Notes: generated from the letters alone by a model not told the origin. A DNA stretch of 64,000 nt from Acanthosepion lycidas (GCA_963932145.1 OZ010578.1:24395153-24459152), one strand, 5' to 3'; counted from the stretch's first letter, positions 43,380-54,646 are shown. Program-made: numbers and translations.

Positions 43380-45870
43380 TCCTGGAGATTTGTCCAGGAC
43401 AATCTGCTTCAGCACTTCCCAGATTTCCTACTAAGACTCACGCACATAGTCGCTTCAGCTGCCTCAAGGCAGGGAAAGTCAGCTAAATAGGCGTCGAACT
43501 GAGCAGGGCTCAGACCGATCTTCCTGGTGAAAAGTTCCTGAAAGTACTCACGAAAAGCTTCACATATGCTCTCGTTTGTAGTCACAGTCCGCTTATTCGG
43601 CAATGTGACGCACGCGATATGTAGCCGGGATGCATTCCAAGACTCCTCTGCACGCAATTCAGCGACCATATTAATTGCCTCAGAGGACATTCTTTTTAAC
43701 CTAGTCCTAACTACCAGAGCTTGATCCTTCTTGATAAGCAAGAAGGCCAAATTTGTCTTAGCTAAAGCTATGTTTCCACTATCACGGGATTTGATCGCCC
43801 GATCAACTTTTTACTCACAAGCCATTTGCGCCGCTAACCTATTTAGATTGACCCGACGACTTTAATCAGCTGCAAACGTTCTAATTTTGGATTTTAAATT
43901 ATCCTATCAGGTATTCCAAACCACACCTCCCGTCAGTTCCTTCTGTATTATTAGCAGCAGCTGGTCCCGGAAATCTTGCTCATCAAATAATGATGAGTTT
44001 AATTTCCAGTATCTGCCATCTTAACCTTAGGTTTATCTAAGTTTACACGAACACGGACGAGCCTATGACCCGAATAAACTATATAATGGAAACTTGGACA
44101 CCCTAAGAGACCTACATCGACTTTCCTAAGACTCGGTCAAGGTAGCTAGAATGCACCTCTGTAGCCGAGCCGCCACTATTAGTCAAAGTCCACACTACCT
44201 CCCGAGGGTGTTCATTCCGGTACTTATCGGCAAGATCAAACTTTTCGAAATGTTTTCACGTCCCGGTTGTTAGTACACGAATTTAACCCTATACGATCTA
44301 TATCGGGGTACAAGGACGGCATTCCAATCTCCCGCTAAAACTACCCGACGAGATGTCAAAAACGGAACGATCTGCCGAAACAAAGCAGGCCGCTCAGAAT
44401 GGACATTGGGCGCATAAACCCCAATGAGACGAAGAGCCTTATCCTTTATGGTAACATCAAGCACACAAAGTCTGCCCGCCGGATCTGCGAAGACAAGAGC
44501 ACACGCAGCCTTCAAGGACTTGCTCACCAGCCAAGAGACACCTCTCGAGTTTCCATCAAAGCATGCTGAATAGAGGGAAAACCCCCTAGACAGTATGCCT
44601 TCATAATCGCGAGAAGAAAAACAGGTCTCTTGCACGCAATATATATCTACCCCGAGGCGCTAAAGATTACGAGAAAACCTCGCCCTGCGAGACTCCGACA
44701 TCAGATCTCGGACATTCAGACTTGCCAACCAGAGAGCCATTATCAATCCGATTAGGCTTGCTCTTCTGCATTGAATAAGGCCGGGGTTAGGACACCGACG
44801 CCCTGTCCCATTGATCCAGTGCACATTTCACTGTTGACGGTGTCATCAAGAGACAGGCCGACAATGTCCCCTGCGTATGTGAGTTTTAGGTCTCTATAAA
44901 GGGATGGGTGAACGAAAACGGGGAGTCTCTCTGTACAATGATTTTTGAATTTCGATATATGTGCGTCCAGCATGTAGGCCGCTGGGGGATTTCAGGTTTG
45001 TCCAAAAACTCTTTCTGCTTGTTCCCGGGATATGCTGCAGACGTATTCCCCTGGTAGGTATGATGGTTTTATTTTCTTTTTTCGGATGTAACTGATGTTT
45101 CTGTACTTCGGTTACGTTTCTTTTGAGGTGATTGTGAAGGAATTGGTGTAGGCGTGTTTTGGGGTGTGGATAAATGTGTATGAACGGGGGTGTTTATGAA
45201 AAGAGAAGGTTGTGGTAACGGAATGTTATGTAGAGAATTTTGTTTTGATGGAGTGATGCTGGTCAATGATTTAGGTGGAGGTGGCTGCATAAATGATCGT
45301 TTTTTTTGCTGAAGGGGAAGACGTGGCAGAGGATGAGGGGCCCAGTGCCACCAGCGGCTTTGGTTTAATCCCCCAGCTTAGCATCCATCTCGATCTTCAA
45401 TTTCCGTAGCTTGGCAATCTTCTCCCAACTGGGCTCATTCTTTTCTTGAATATCAAAAGCAGTTGTAGCATACGACGTATAGACATTGCCCTTAGAGCTG
45501 ATAGAAGGAATGGGATAGTAGGTGTCATTGTATTGGGGTCATGCTGGGACTGAGGCCCCGCTGTTCGGCTCTTCGCTCTGGCCCTATCAACCACACGCTA
45601 TTCACTTCTTCCTTCTCTTTATCCGCACTTACGGAAGGCGTGGGCAAGGACCCAACTGAGGGATTTTCCGCATCCGTCCGTGTCGTTGATAGGCCCATTA
45701 CAGGCGCCACAAATCTAACAGTATCGGCCATAGGGGGATTTTGGCCGCATGCAGTCGGAATTCCAGGGCTTTCTTCCCTGTACAGGGGGAGGATAGGTGG
45801 CCAGTTCCCCCACACCTCCATCAAATAGGCTTTCTGCCAGTCAAAATGACCGCCATTTTTCGGCCGCAAA
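43380..45870 (-). mobile_element. Tx1-like (L1 group) LINE, 5' half, broken
   Basis: Read from 45870 on the minus strand, the order is an ORF1-like Pro/Ser-rich region (MADTVRFVAPVMG at about 45730, then PPPPKSLTSITPSKQNSL at about 45280). The AP endonuclease begins WLASLNVRDLMSESRRARFS near 44720 and continues VQETCFSSRDYEG, DVTIKDKALRLIGVYAPN and VVLAGDWNAVL. The region before the RT reads LVVRTRLKRMSSEAINMVAE, then TLPNKRTVTTNESICEAFRE and YFQELFTR (43730-43500). The RT proper is absent. Several frameshifts and stops interrupt it. The ADWNA-type box GDWNAV is intact. Confidence 0.85.
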
Positions 45871-45879
45871 AGTCCAAAA

Positions 45880-46810
45880 AGTTGGGAATGGATACGATGG
45901 CCAATTTGTCGAGAATCATGCCGACAGACTATCCAGATTAATCCCTAAACACAGGGAACCTCTTGAAGATACTGTGACTGCTTCTCTTCGAACAGAAGGA
46001 GAAATTCAAACCACATTATGCAACACAGTAAGGGAACTCCCTGTAACTCTCGACTAAATCAAACGAGAAACTCTAAACCCACTACAGAAGTTACAATCAA
46101 TTTCCCCCACGAACTGTTCGCCAGATTTGGGGTAGTCAATTGTCTAGTGTCCGATAATCTAACACAATTTACGTCCGGCTATTTTCAGGATTTTTGTGAA
46201 ACCTTCCAGATCAGTCATATTACGATCGCCCCATACCACCAAGGTCCAACGGACAAGCTGAGCCCTTCGTTGATACGCTAAAAAGAGCCCTGAAGAAAGC
46301 TAGAGACACACCCACAGAAAAAGCCCTACAACTGTTCCTTCAGGTATATAGAATTACACGCAATGACAATTTACCATCATCATTACCCCCAGCTGAGGTA
46401 ATGTTTGCGAGTAAAATCAGGCCTTTGTTCGACAAGCTAATCCCCAAACAAACAAAACCGGAACAAACAAACACACACTGTACCAAATAAACACTACGAA
46501 CCAGAAGAGAAAGTTTTTTGCTGGGTGTTTCGGGATAATAAATCTTTCTTGGAAATGGGTACAATTGAAAAAAGGATAGGAAATATGGTTTACATAACAG
46601 AAGGTCAACAGTTTACGCACAAGAATCATTTAAATTAAATCAAGAAACGCCTGTCGGACGGTGCCGACAGCAGTCCTCCTGAAGGACAAGAAGGAATGAA
46701 TGTCAATTATGACACTTTTGAGATACAAATACCTCAAGCAGCCCCGGAGCAATGCCCTTTAAAGAGGAAAAAGAAGAGGATCAACGTTATCATCGTTAAT
46801 CCTAAGATTG
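45880..46810 (+). mobile_element. Ty3/gypsy fossil, integrase end
   Basis: Integrase-core landmarks lie at about 46100-46260 (LFARFGVVNCLVSDN, ITIAPYHQGPTDK), with the C-terminal tail at about 46490-46800 (NKHYEPEEKVFCWVFRDN, GNMVYITEGQQFTHKNHLN, RLSDGADSSPPEGQE). It starts just beyond the Tx1-like LINE and stops at 46.8 kb against an antisense gag piece. Broken in a handful of places. Probably a different lineage from the 1-4 kb fossil. Confidence 0.8.
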
Positions 46811-48046
46811 TTTTGTCTTTCGGCGTAACTTTCTTATGTCTGCTATGCCAGATTCTTCGATATTTTTCAAATCTTGGCGTACAGTCTTCCGCTATTTACT
46901 GGAGAGTATGGTTTGGCTCGTTTTCCAATTTGTTCAGAACTGTCCGTCTAATTTCAGCGTCTTTAGATGAAACGAGTCCCTGAACAAATATCAGACACTT
47001 GAAATTATTCGAACTCTATTCTGACAGTTTAAAATCGTCGCAATGCTTGTTCATGACCGACGCAAATGTAGTGTAATCTTCACTATCACTTCTGGTTAAA
47101 TTCATACATTTCCATGTCTTATGAAAAAGTGAAGATTTAGGACTAAAAAGTTCTGTAAGAAGTTTAATCGCTTCAGCAAATGTCAGTTCGTTTGTTTTTG
47201 GGGGTAAAATATAGTCCACAGATTTGGTTTACTCCATGATGCCTAGTTTTGGAAGTAGTAGGCGAATCTTTTTAGTGTCTGCCCATTTTGCACAATCTGT
47301 AGCGTATGTACTTGTACATTCTAAAATAGGAAGCGAAAGTTATATCCTCGTCCGGATCATATGTAAAATTGTATATTGCTCCCCAGATCGTGTTTTGTGA
47401 GAATGCATTTTTGTTTTCACTAATTTGTCCCCTGTTTGTCAGTTAAAGCAATTTTCTTTGCTCTTGTTGTGTTTGAAGGAGAATTTCTTCATTTTTTTGT
47501 TGTCTGATTTCCGTTTGTTTTTTTAATGCGAACATTTCTTCTTCAAGTCGCTTTTGAAGTTCAAGCCGTTCCCTTTCAGTTTGTTTTAGAATTTTAAGTT
47601 GGCACTTAAGAAAATCGAGTATGGCAGACTTGAACTCGTCCATGTTTAACTATGTCTTTTTTAGGACTAAACCGAAATAGAATGTAGTTGAGAAAAAAAG
47701 AAAAGAAATAACTTTAATTTCTTACTCACTCAGGGAATCTTTTTTCTCTAAGAGACAAGAATTCTCAAAAAGTTCAGTGTAAATTAGTTACATTTTTCCA
47801 TTCGGTTTCCTTCGTTGGATTGTCAAGTCCTGTTGAGTAGAACCAATATGGACAAGTCCTTCTGGGGTTCTCAAGGGTCTTCATTGCCAAGTTGTTGCGG
47901 CTTTGTTGTGGCCAGAAATAAAGACAAAAAGAGCGGATTTGAGTTAACAAATATATTAACGATAATCGATAATACAATAATATACAAACGAGTAAGAATG
48001 TTAAGTCCGAGCTGACAGTCGGAGGGTAGGGGAACTACCTCTGACA
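46800..48046 (-). mobile_element. Ty3/gypsy fossil, gag end, opposite orientation
   Basis: The minus strand from 47643 reads a coiled-coil start (KQTERERLELQKRLEEEMFA), then NTIWGAIYNFTYDPDEDITF, then LTFAEAIKLLTELFSPKSSL and SEDYTTFASVMNKHCDDFKL, then VLNKLENEPNHTL by about 46900. This is Ty3/gypsy Gag text. The stretch 47650-48046 upstream may hold a leader and a short LTR starting TGTCAGAGG (tentative). Broken in a handful of places. Confidence 0.75.
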
Positions 48047-48094
48047 AAAGCAGTACCTGCTTTTATTTGTAACTTGGAAGAGTCCATCCTTGCC

Positions 48095-48905
48095 CGTATT
48101 TATCTATGTTTCACTTTTATTAATGCGTCAACATAGAAAAGAATCCTTTTATTTTTGTGTTGTTTGTTTTTACCATAAGAGTTATTACATTTCGAACACT
48201 CTAAGAGTAGAGATAATTAATTATTCTAGAGGCAGGTTCCTTCGATTAAATCGTCGTTCTACTGTGTTTCAATATGTTATTACTTTCTGAACCTACAAGC
48301 AAATTGATGTTAAGCCAATTCGATCTCTGTTAGGGTTTTATTTGTGTTTTCGGAAAGAAATAACACATTGAAACATAGGACTACAGCTTTTTCGAAATAA
48401 TATATCAATACGAATTATTTCTCTATCTTTTTATCATTCAATCAATAATTAATCATCTCTTTTGTTTGAGTGTTTGGAAAGTAATAATATATTGCATCGC
48501 CATTAAAAAAAAAAGGTTGAATAATACGATCTTCTGGGATTACTTTATCTTCTCTTCTATCAAAAAGTCTAATCCTGCATTTCAAAGGTTAATCGAATGA
48601 AGGTCCCTAACCTTTAAAAAAGACCTTAACCTTAGAATGCGATATAATGATATACTTTGCTCAGCTTTATACCACTTTTGCCCGTATCTATCTATGTTTC
48701 ACTTTTATTAATGCTTCAGCATGGAAAAACAGAAAAATCCTATTATTTTTATTTTTGTGTTTGTTTTTCATTGATTACTCAGGTTTCACGCGCATTCGAC
48801 TTGTTAAACAATCGTTGGTATGATTTATGCCGTTCAGTAATCAAATATAGACGCTGTGTTTATTCGAATTTAATAAGAAAATTAAGGATACAAAAACCCA
48901 ACTGA
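48095..48905. repeat. Diverged direct repeats flanking 48.3-48.65 kb
   Basis: CTATGTTTCACTTTTATTAA with its surroundings at 48103-48180 recurs at 48690-48770. The first copy continues into the TAGAGGCAGG repeat at 48224. Long direct repeats about 570 bp apart could be the ends of a decayed element; I cannot name it. Confidence 0.6.
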
Positions 48906-48977
48906 AATCCGTATATGTTGCTTCATGTATGTGAGCGTATATCTAGTTTGTCTATAACTGATTCAGATGATAATGTA

Positions 48978-49148
48978 CAGTGTAACCCGGATATAAGAGA
49001 AACCCGGATATAAGAGAGATTTTATCTGGTCCCAAATTAGAGCCATACTTACCTAAACAAAATAGACCAAACCCGGATACAAGAGAAACCCGGATATAAG
49101 ATACTTCTTCTCCGGTCCCGACAACTCTCTTATATCCGGGTTACACTG
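48978..49148. mobile_element. pogo/Tigger-like MITE with long terminal inverted repeats
   Basis: A 171-bp element begins CAGTGTAACCCGGATATAAG and ends with the inverse, CTTATATCCGGGTTACACTG. It is flanked by TA (48976-48977, 49149-49150). The phrase ACCCGGATATAAGAG is repeated inside each end (48992, 49074, 49088), giving sub-terminal repeats. The CAGTG ends and the TA target fit pogo-group Tc1/mariner elements. No ORF. Confidence 0.93.
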
Positions 49149-49150
49149 TA

Positions 49151-50118
49151 TATTCGTAGTGCCTGTGTATGTGTATCAATCTATTTATCCATTTATCTAA
49201 TTGTCTATAAATGAAAATAAAGTTGATTACATTTTTTAAAGTAACATTTCAATAAATTTCATTTAAATTTAATTTTATATCCTTTCTTGTTAAATGTAAT
49301 TACTTTTCCAACACTTTAATATTTTACACGCGTTTATTAATAACGTAGTAGCAACTGAGATTGGGATTTTCTATTCAAACCCTTTCGGATATGAAATAAG
49401 TTTAGAAAACAAATAGAAAATAATTCATCTACCTTACTTTTCTTATCTTGTTTCTTTTATCGTTTTCGAGGCAATCTTTATAGGTCAGAAACTGTGAGGA
49501 AGCTAGTGTCACTGCACTTAGTGTTAATAAAAAAAAAAAGTGTAATACAAATCAGCAGGAGCTTCGAATGTTATATTTGTAATCAAAACAGAACAGTCAG
49601 GAGATAGTCTCTCTTTAGGTGACGTGAAATCGTCATTAACGACGATGACAAGGAAACCGTTCTGTTGTTAAAAGACTGACTTCAATGAGAAATTCCACCG
49701 TTTTTGGGTGTTGTGAATGAATTAAGAATATAACGGCCTGGAAGGTAGAGTTTCTGATAATTTCAAAGAAAGTTGGAATTTGGATACAAGTCTTCCTTAT
49801 CTATCAGCATGTGAGTTGCAGCTCGGTACATTTACAAAGCTATAAATAGCTGAGCAAAATTGCATGGTGTTTTGCTACTGAACTAAGAAGAACTATATCT
49901 TGCAGGTAAGTCTATCTGTTATCCTTTCGACTGTTAGCAGGCGAGATGTTTTTTTTCTATTTGATAGAATCGTGTGTAACTTTTGATACATACTTGTTAT
50001 AACCTTTTACTGTTGCTGAGTAGCGACTGTATTATTTCTTTCTGCTCTTTTGCTCGTGTTTAGCAGAGATAAGATAAAGTGAAATCGTCTCATAGTCAAT
50101 CATTTTCATTCATTTTTG
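49151..50118. other. AT-rich stretch, nothing recognised
   Basis: No gene recognised. A TATAAATAG phrase at 49840 and a GCAGGTAAGT phrase at about 49904 look promoter- and donor-like, but no ORF of interest follows. Confidence 0.4.
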
Positions 50119-50515
50119 TCAATCCAATGTCTGTTGGAGTCGACAATATGCTGCATAATCGCTCTCCACTGGGATCATCCATAGTTGTTGAAATATATCG
50201 TATTTTTGTTTTAGAGTCATAGTGTCTACAACCCATGTCTGACCATCTTTGAAGCGGCTCAGTATTTTTCCAGCCAGACCATTTGTAGCTGACTTTCTCC
50301 TAGACTGGTTGCCAACCACGACTATAGATAACAGACTATCCTGCTATTTAACTTTATAACTAAGTTGAGAAGAGATGGATTCATCTCTTTTCCAGGGTTA
50401 TTTGCATAATGCAACGAACTCAGTCGGAATTCAAACCCGGCTTGTCGATTTCTCTTTCCGAGTCGATAACCGTTACGCTCCCACCCTTTTCATGCCAGCG
50501 TTTTGCATATTCAGA
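50119..50515 (-). mobile_element. SINE-1 copy on the minus strand, with a longer 3' extension
   Basis: The minus strand reads AGCCGGGTTTGAATTCCGAC (B-box-like), then GAGTTCGTTGCATTATGC, then AACCAGTCTAGGAGAAAG. This matches the SINE at 21880-22030 landmark by landmark. Beyond the match a 66-codon frame (50319-50119, SRFKDGQTWVVDTM...) continues; I do not recognise it and consider it an adjoining piece of unknown origin. Confidence 0.7.
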
Positions 50516-50784
50516 AGAGAAAAAGTGGAATCATCTGGCCGCATTTCGAGCTAAAATTCAGTTTATATCGTGAAGAATTAATGATTATTACTTATATCTT
50601 ATTCCACTGACGGTGAAATATATTTTTATGCCACTCTATATGCAATACCTATTCATGTATAGTAAGTATACAAGTCCTGTACCCTCTCTTGTATAATATA
50701 GGCACTCATCTCCACAACTACAGGCTTACATCTCGGGTTTATGTAGGAATTTATGGGTTGGGGTTGTTAGCCGCAATCCAACCT

Positions 50785-51005
50785 TCTCCTTCTCCTAGAC
50801 GGTTTGACAACCACGGTTAGAGAGCCTAGTCGGATATGCTATTAAACTTTATCAAGCGGAGGTTAGTGGGTCGGTGAAGAGCTGGAGTTATATTTTTTCA
50901 AAGGTATTTGCGCGAATTTGAACGAAGCACGCCATTCTCCCTTTTCTTGTCGATAAACATGACGCCTCGCGGACATCCATGTAATAGACGTTCTCAAATC
51001 ACTTA
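50785..51005 (-). mobile_element. SINE-1 second minus-strand copy
   Basis: CTCCTAGACGGTTTGACAAC at about 50794 and TTTGAACGAAGCACG...CGATAAAC text near 50910-50960 repeat the order of the copy at 50280-50510, about 510 bp away, in the same orientation. More diverged. Confidence 0.6.
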
Positions 51006-51263
51006 CATTCGAACATTATACAGTGAAAATCTCAGATCAAAATTCAAATAATAACTTAGTAATTCGCTTTCATATTTGTTCAATCATTGTTAATCGTGAT
51101 GTCATGGTTATTTAACAATTCTTTCCAAAACTTCCCAAGTTTCAAGAAAGATTTCGAAGCGCTGTTTTTGTTCTTTTAAATAAGAACTGAATACCCAACT
51201 GATAACAGGCTTCACGCTGGTGAATTTCGCAAAATCTTAAGTACATGATATTTATCTGTCTCT

Positions 51264-51265
<2 letters not shown>

Positions 51266-51328
<63 letters not shown>
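51266..51328. repeat. (TA)n microsatellite with inverted flanks
   Basis: About 62 bp of TA between TGTCTCTCTTTA on the left and CAGAAAGAGAGAGACA on the right, which are near inverse complements. Confidence 0.95.
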
Positions 51329-51333
<5 letters not shown>

Positions 51334-51499
51334 AGAGAGAGACAATGAAATCATTTTAATATTTTGAAATTAAATACTGTTTTAGTTTGTTTAGTTTTAT
51401 TTATAATTTTACGTAATAAATTATAGGAATTGAAATTTATTAAAAAAAAAATCAAACAAAATATTTAATAAATTCAGAAAAGTTCAAGGGTTTCGCCGC

Positions 51500-52365
51500 G
51501 AAACGCTCATCATTGACAGATGTTTTATAAATCGATTTAACTTATCAAATCCCATACTAATATTGGTTCTCTGCGAACGAATGTTAATTCTAACTTTCAA
51601 ATTCCAAATTCTCAATACGCTACAGTTAGAAATTTCTTCTTCATGGGCCGTGTCCCCTCAGGGGGCTGGCGATTATAGCTCTCCACAACTTCCTACCGCT
51701 TGTAGCTCTTAATAAATTTGTATTTCTGTTATTTCTCCCAAACCCTGTTTCGCTATCCATTTACTCACTAAGTATGTTAAGCTTTGTTTCCCTCTGTATC
51801 TCTTGCCTTCAATCTGTCCAGTGAGTATCAGATTCTCCAAGCCCTCCTTCCTCATTATGTAAACCAGAAAACTCAACTCTTTCTTGCTAATGTTAAGTAT
51901 AACTTTCCTTTTGGTTTCAATTTTCTTCGTCGTTGCTCATAGTCAATGTTATTTTCGACATCCTTCTGTAGAACCACAATCTCTTACTTCAAGTCTCTTT
52001 TTTATCTTTGAGGAGATTTTCCAGTACTCACTGCGACACAGGAGGACTGATATCACGTAGCAGTTTAGTACTGTTTTCCTTGTTTCTAGCGAAACCTTTT
52101 TATTTCTTCATACTCTGCTTAGCTTTTGGAAAGCACCTTTCGCTATCGTTTTGCGCCTTCGGATTTCAGTGTCACATTTTCCGTCCTCTGTTGAAATGCT
52201 TCTGAGATATTTAAATTCCTGCGCCACTTGTTTGATTCTAGTATCTCTGATTTGAAATTCGCACTTTGGCCCCACTCGTTAGCTAACGACCATACATTCT
52301 TTTGTAGTTGATGTTTAATTATTTCCTCTTGCCTTCCTTCATTCTCTTCTGTAGGAGTTCTAACC
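51500..52365 (-). mobile_element. RTE-like LINE C-terminal half
   Basis: On the minus strand it reads KECMVV, IRDTRIKQVAQEFKYL, IRRRKTIAKGAFQKLS, KTVLNCYVISVLL, ISKKELSFLVYIMRKEGLEN, LILTGQIEGKRYRGKQSLTY and WIAKQGLGEITEI. These are classic RTE-type RT tail landmarks. Frames change and stops occur. The longest of the three RTE-like pieces (others at 15.2-16.3 and 21.4-21.7 kb). Confidence 0.85.
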
Positions 52366-52370
52366 AGTTA

Positions 52371-52373
<3 letters not shown>

Positions 52374-52453
<80 letters not shown>
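52374..52453. repeat. (CA)n-(TA)n compound microsatellite
   Basis: About 48 bp of CA (one CGCA interruption) then about 30 bp of TA. Confidence 0.97.
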
Positions 52454-52455
<2 letters not shown>

Positions 52456-52552
52456 TGCGGCATAAATGCTGCTACAAAGTTCCAAACGAATTCTACTTCT
52501 AAATGTTTGATCATTACATTATGGTTTGATACTTTCCCGACAATATATGCTA

Positions 52553-52630
52553 TTAGGTTGGTGCAAAATAATGTCATTTTCTCACATAAAGTTGAACGTC
52601 AAAAACGACATTATTTTTGCACCAACCCAA
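52553..52630. mobile_element. MADE1-like mariner MITE, copy 2
   Basis: A 78-bp palindrome runs from TTAGGTTGGTGCAAAATAAT to TTTTTGCACCAACCCAA. TA lies on both sides (52551-52552, 52631-52632). It is shorter than copies 1 and 3 in the middle and closer in length to human MADE1 (about 80 bp). Confidence 0.93.
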
Positions 52631-52671
52631 TATTTTGTTTCTTCAAAATGTTTTAGTACTGACTGGCAACA

Positions 52672-52976
52672 ATGTCTATAGAAATTAAAAGAAAGTCTAT
52701 AATGGTGCAACATGAAAACGGACTGACTCCACTTGAGATTTTTAAAGCTAGAAAACAACTTTGAATCAAGAGAACGTTTATTAAAAGAACAATCGATACA
52801 ATGAAACTTCCTCTATAAAATCTAGACCGACACCAGGACATCCTCGTACCTCAAGAACGCCGAAACCCATGAAACAGTTGGGCGAAAAAATCAGTCGTAA
52901 TCCAAGAAGGTCAGTAAGAAAATTGGCTAAAGAGGCTGGGACATTGAAGAGAAGCATATTGAGTGAAATTTCCTGA
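52672..52976 (+). pseudogene. Tc1/mariner-type transposase N-terminal remnant
   Basis: From the ATG at 52672 it reads MSIEIKRKSIMVQHENGLTP, then LEIFKARKQL and a stop. In another frame it reads SRPTPGHPRTSRTPKPMKQL, then GEKISRNPRRSVRKLAKEAG, ending in a stop near 52974. The second part is the helix-turn-helix linker of a mariner-group transposase (GRPRTxRTP...RNPRRSxRKxA). At least one frameshift and one stop; the DDE domain is absent. It lies 41 bp from a MADE1-like MITE. Confidence 0.7.
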
Positions 52977-53076
52977 TGTTATTTAGCAGATCAATACTTT
53001 GTTGAAATTGTATACTGATATTTTCTTTTGTTACAATATTTATGCCGTATCCATTTGCCGTACCATCTCTCTCTCT

Positions 53077-53080
<4 letters not shown>

Positions 53081-53124
<44 letters not shown>

Positions 53125-53498
53125 CAATAATTCATTCATACAAAAAGTAAATTAGTAAAGTTAATGATATAAAGTGGCGAAATCCTTTCGCTAACAAAAT
53201 ATTAAAGATACATTAACCTACTAATCACTCGATGAATATTATGTGATCTTTGTTTTTAAAATTATAAATTGTGTTAGGTCTTCTTTAAATACGCAGGTAC
53301 TTTCGACATTACATTCAGTCATCTTCAGGCATGGAAATTATTTTCTTTTTGGTAAAATTCAGGTAACATCCGAGACGAAAAAATATAATGCGAATCGAAA
53401 TAAGTCTTTTTTTAATGTGTTATTGATAACGGATACAAACTTGTGAAAAAACAAAAAAATCCACTTTACTAATTTACTTTTTGTATAAATGATTCATC

Positions 53499-53551
<53 letters not shown>
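53081..53551. other. Foldback unit: inverted repeats bounded by TA tracts
   Basis: A TA tract (53081-53122) is followed by an arm with ACAAAAAGTAAATTAGTAAA at about 53139. The inverse of that arm, TTTACTAATTTACTTTTTGT, is at about 53465, followed by a second TA tract (53503-53551). Arms are about 33-36 bp around a 300-bp centre without coding sequence. Confidence 0.85.
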
Positions 53552-53554
<3 letters not shown>

Positions 53555-53626
53555 GAAATATAGTCGTAAGGTGTGCTATATTTATGGGATAAAGTGCTCA
53601 ATATCGGAGATAGAGCGTATGTAAAT

Positions 53627-53754
53627 ATAAGTGAACATAGAAGTCAACACTTAGAGGTGAAAAGTCTGTTTCATGCTATATGCAATCGTCAGGCCTGACG
53701 ATTGCATATAGCATGAAACAGACTGTCGCCTCTAAGTGTTGACTTCTATGTTCA

Positions 53755-53806
<52 letters not shown>
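53627..53806. other. Near-perfect palindrome of about 134 bp ending in a TA tract
   Basis: Arms of about 66 bp meet at CAGGCCTG (centre between 53693 and 53694) with no spacer and very few mismatches (one base of length difference near 53660). The right arm runs into TA (53759-53806). It would fold into a single long hairpin. Confidence 0.95.
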
Positions 53807-53809
<3 letters not shown>

Positions 53810-53829
53810 AGATAAGATAAAGAAAAATA

Positions 53830-54185
53830 GGTTTGGTTTATTATGTTTTACGACATATCAACCTCAGTGGGCTATTTAATACCAACAAGATTGTTAGGAT
53901 AGGATCGTATGAATAGCATACGTATTAATATTAATATTTTTTTTCAAAAATGTATTCCTGGTAATATTTTTCTTTCAAAATTTGTTGCTGTTATTTTTAC
54001 TATAGAAATATATTTTTTATACTTTCATAGTCTTTTGACCCTAGCTTGGATTCAAACAAGTGCTACCACTCCGGGCCAGGGTGTGCCTGGGAACAACAGT
54101 AATTAAGAGGTAGTTCCACGCCCTCAAAAACTCCAATTTCATTGCTGCCGGATGTAGTTTAGAGTCATACCCAGGACGTCAATAA
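53830..54185 (+). repeat. Dispersed repeat family R-CAT, copy 1
   Basis: Starts with GACATATCAACCTCAGTGGG and ATTTAATACCAA, and has GCTACCACTCCGGGCC, TTAAGAGGTAGTTCCACGCC, and GGATGTAGTTTAGAGTCATA with CCCAGGAC. The same phrases recur, complete or in part, at 56380-56960 and 58940-59305. Confidence 0.75.
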
Positions 54186-54646
54186 ATAGGAAACATTTAT
54201 CAATCTGAAAAGTTTCACTTTTATTTGATTGATGAACGTTGTCTATTTGTTCTTTATTTTTATCATTCAGTCAGATTCCGATGCATATTTGATCTATATG
54301 TGATCCATCCCAATCTATCTATCGATATATATATATATATATATATGGAGAGAGAGATATGTATATATAATTTCATTATTTATGCAAATTTTTAAGTATT
54401 GTATAATTCGTAATATACAAACTTATATCATTTGTTTATTTTTAATTTACTGGGTTAACTATAGATTCAGTATATATATAAAATATATATTCGGCAAATA
54501 TCAAACATATATTAAATTGCGATTATATTTATCGCATATTACAAAACCTCGCTAAATATTAATATCAATTTTCTGGTTATAGTAATTATTTTATTTTATG
54601 TATTTTATGTTTATTTTGTTTATGTTTTTTAATTTATCATTTGAAA

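Noticed and set aside
45541-46057. Plus-strand ORFs at 45541-45828, 45741-45941 and 45797-46057
   Set aside because: The first is antisense to the Tx1-like ORF1 region; the others straddle the LINE/Ty3 boundary and match neither family.
49835-49915. TATA box plus 5' splice donor as a promoter and first exon
   Set aside because: TATAAATAG and GCAGGTAAGT are present but AT-rich DNA yields such motifs often, and no coding exon on the plus strand follows before the SINEs.
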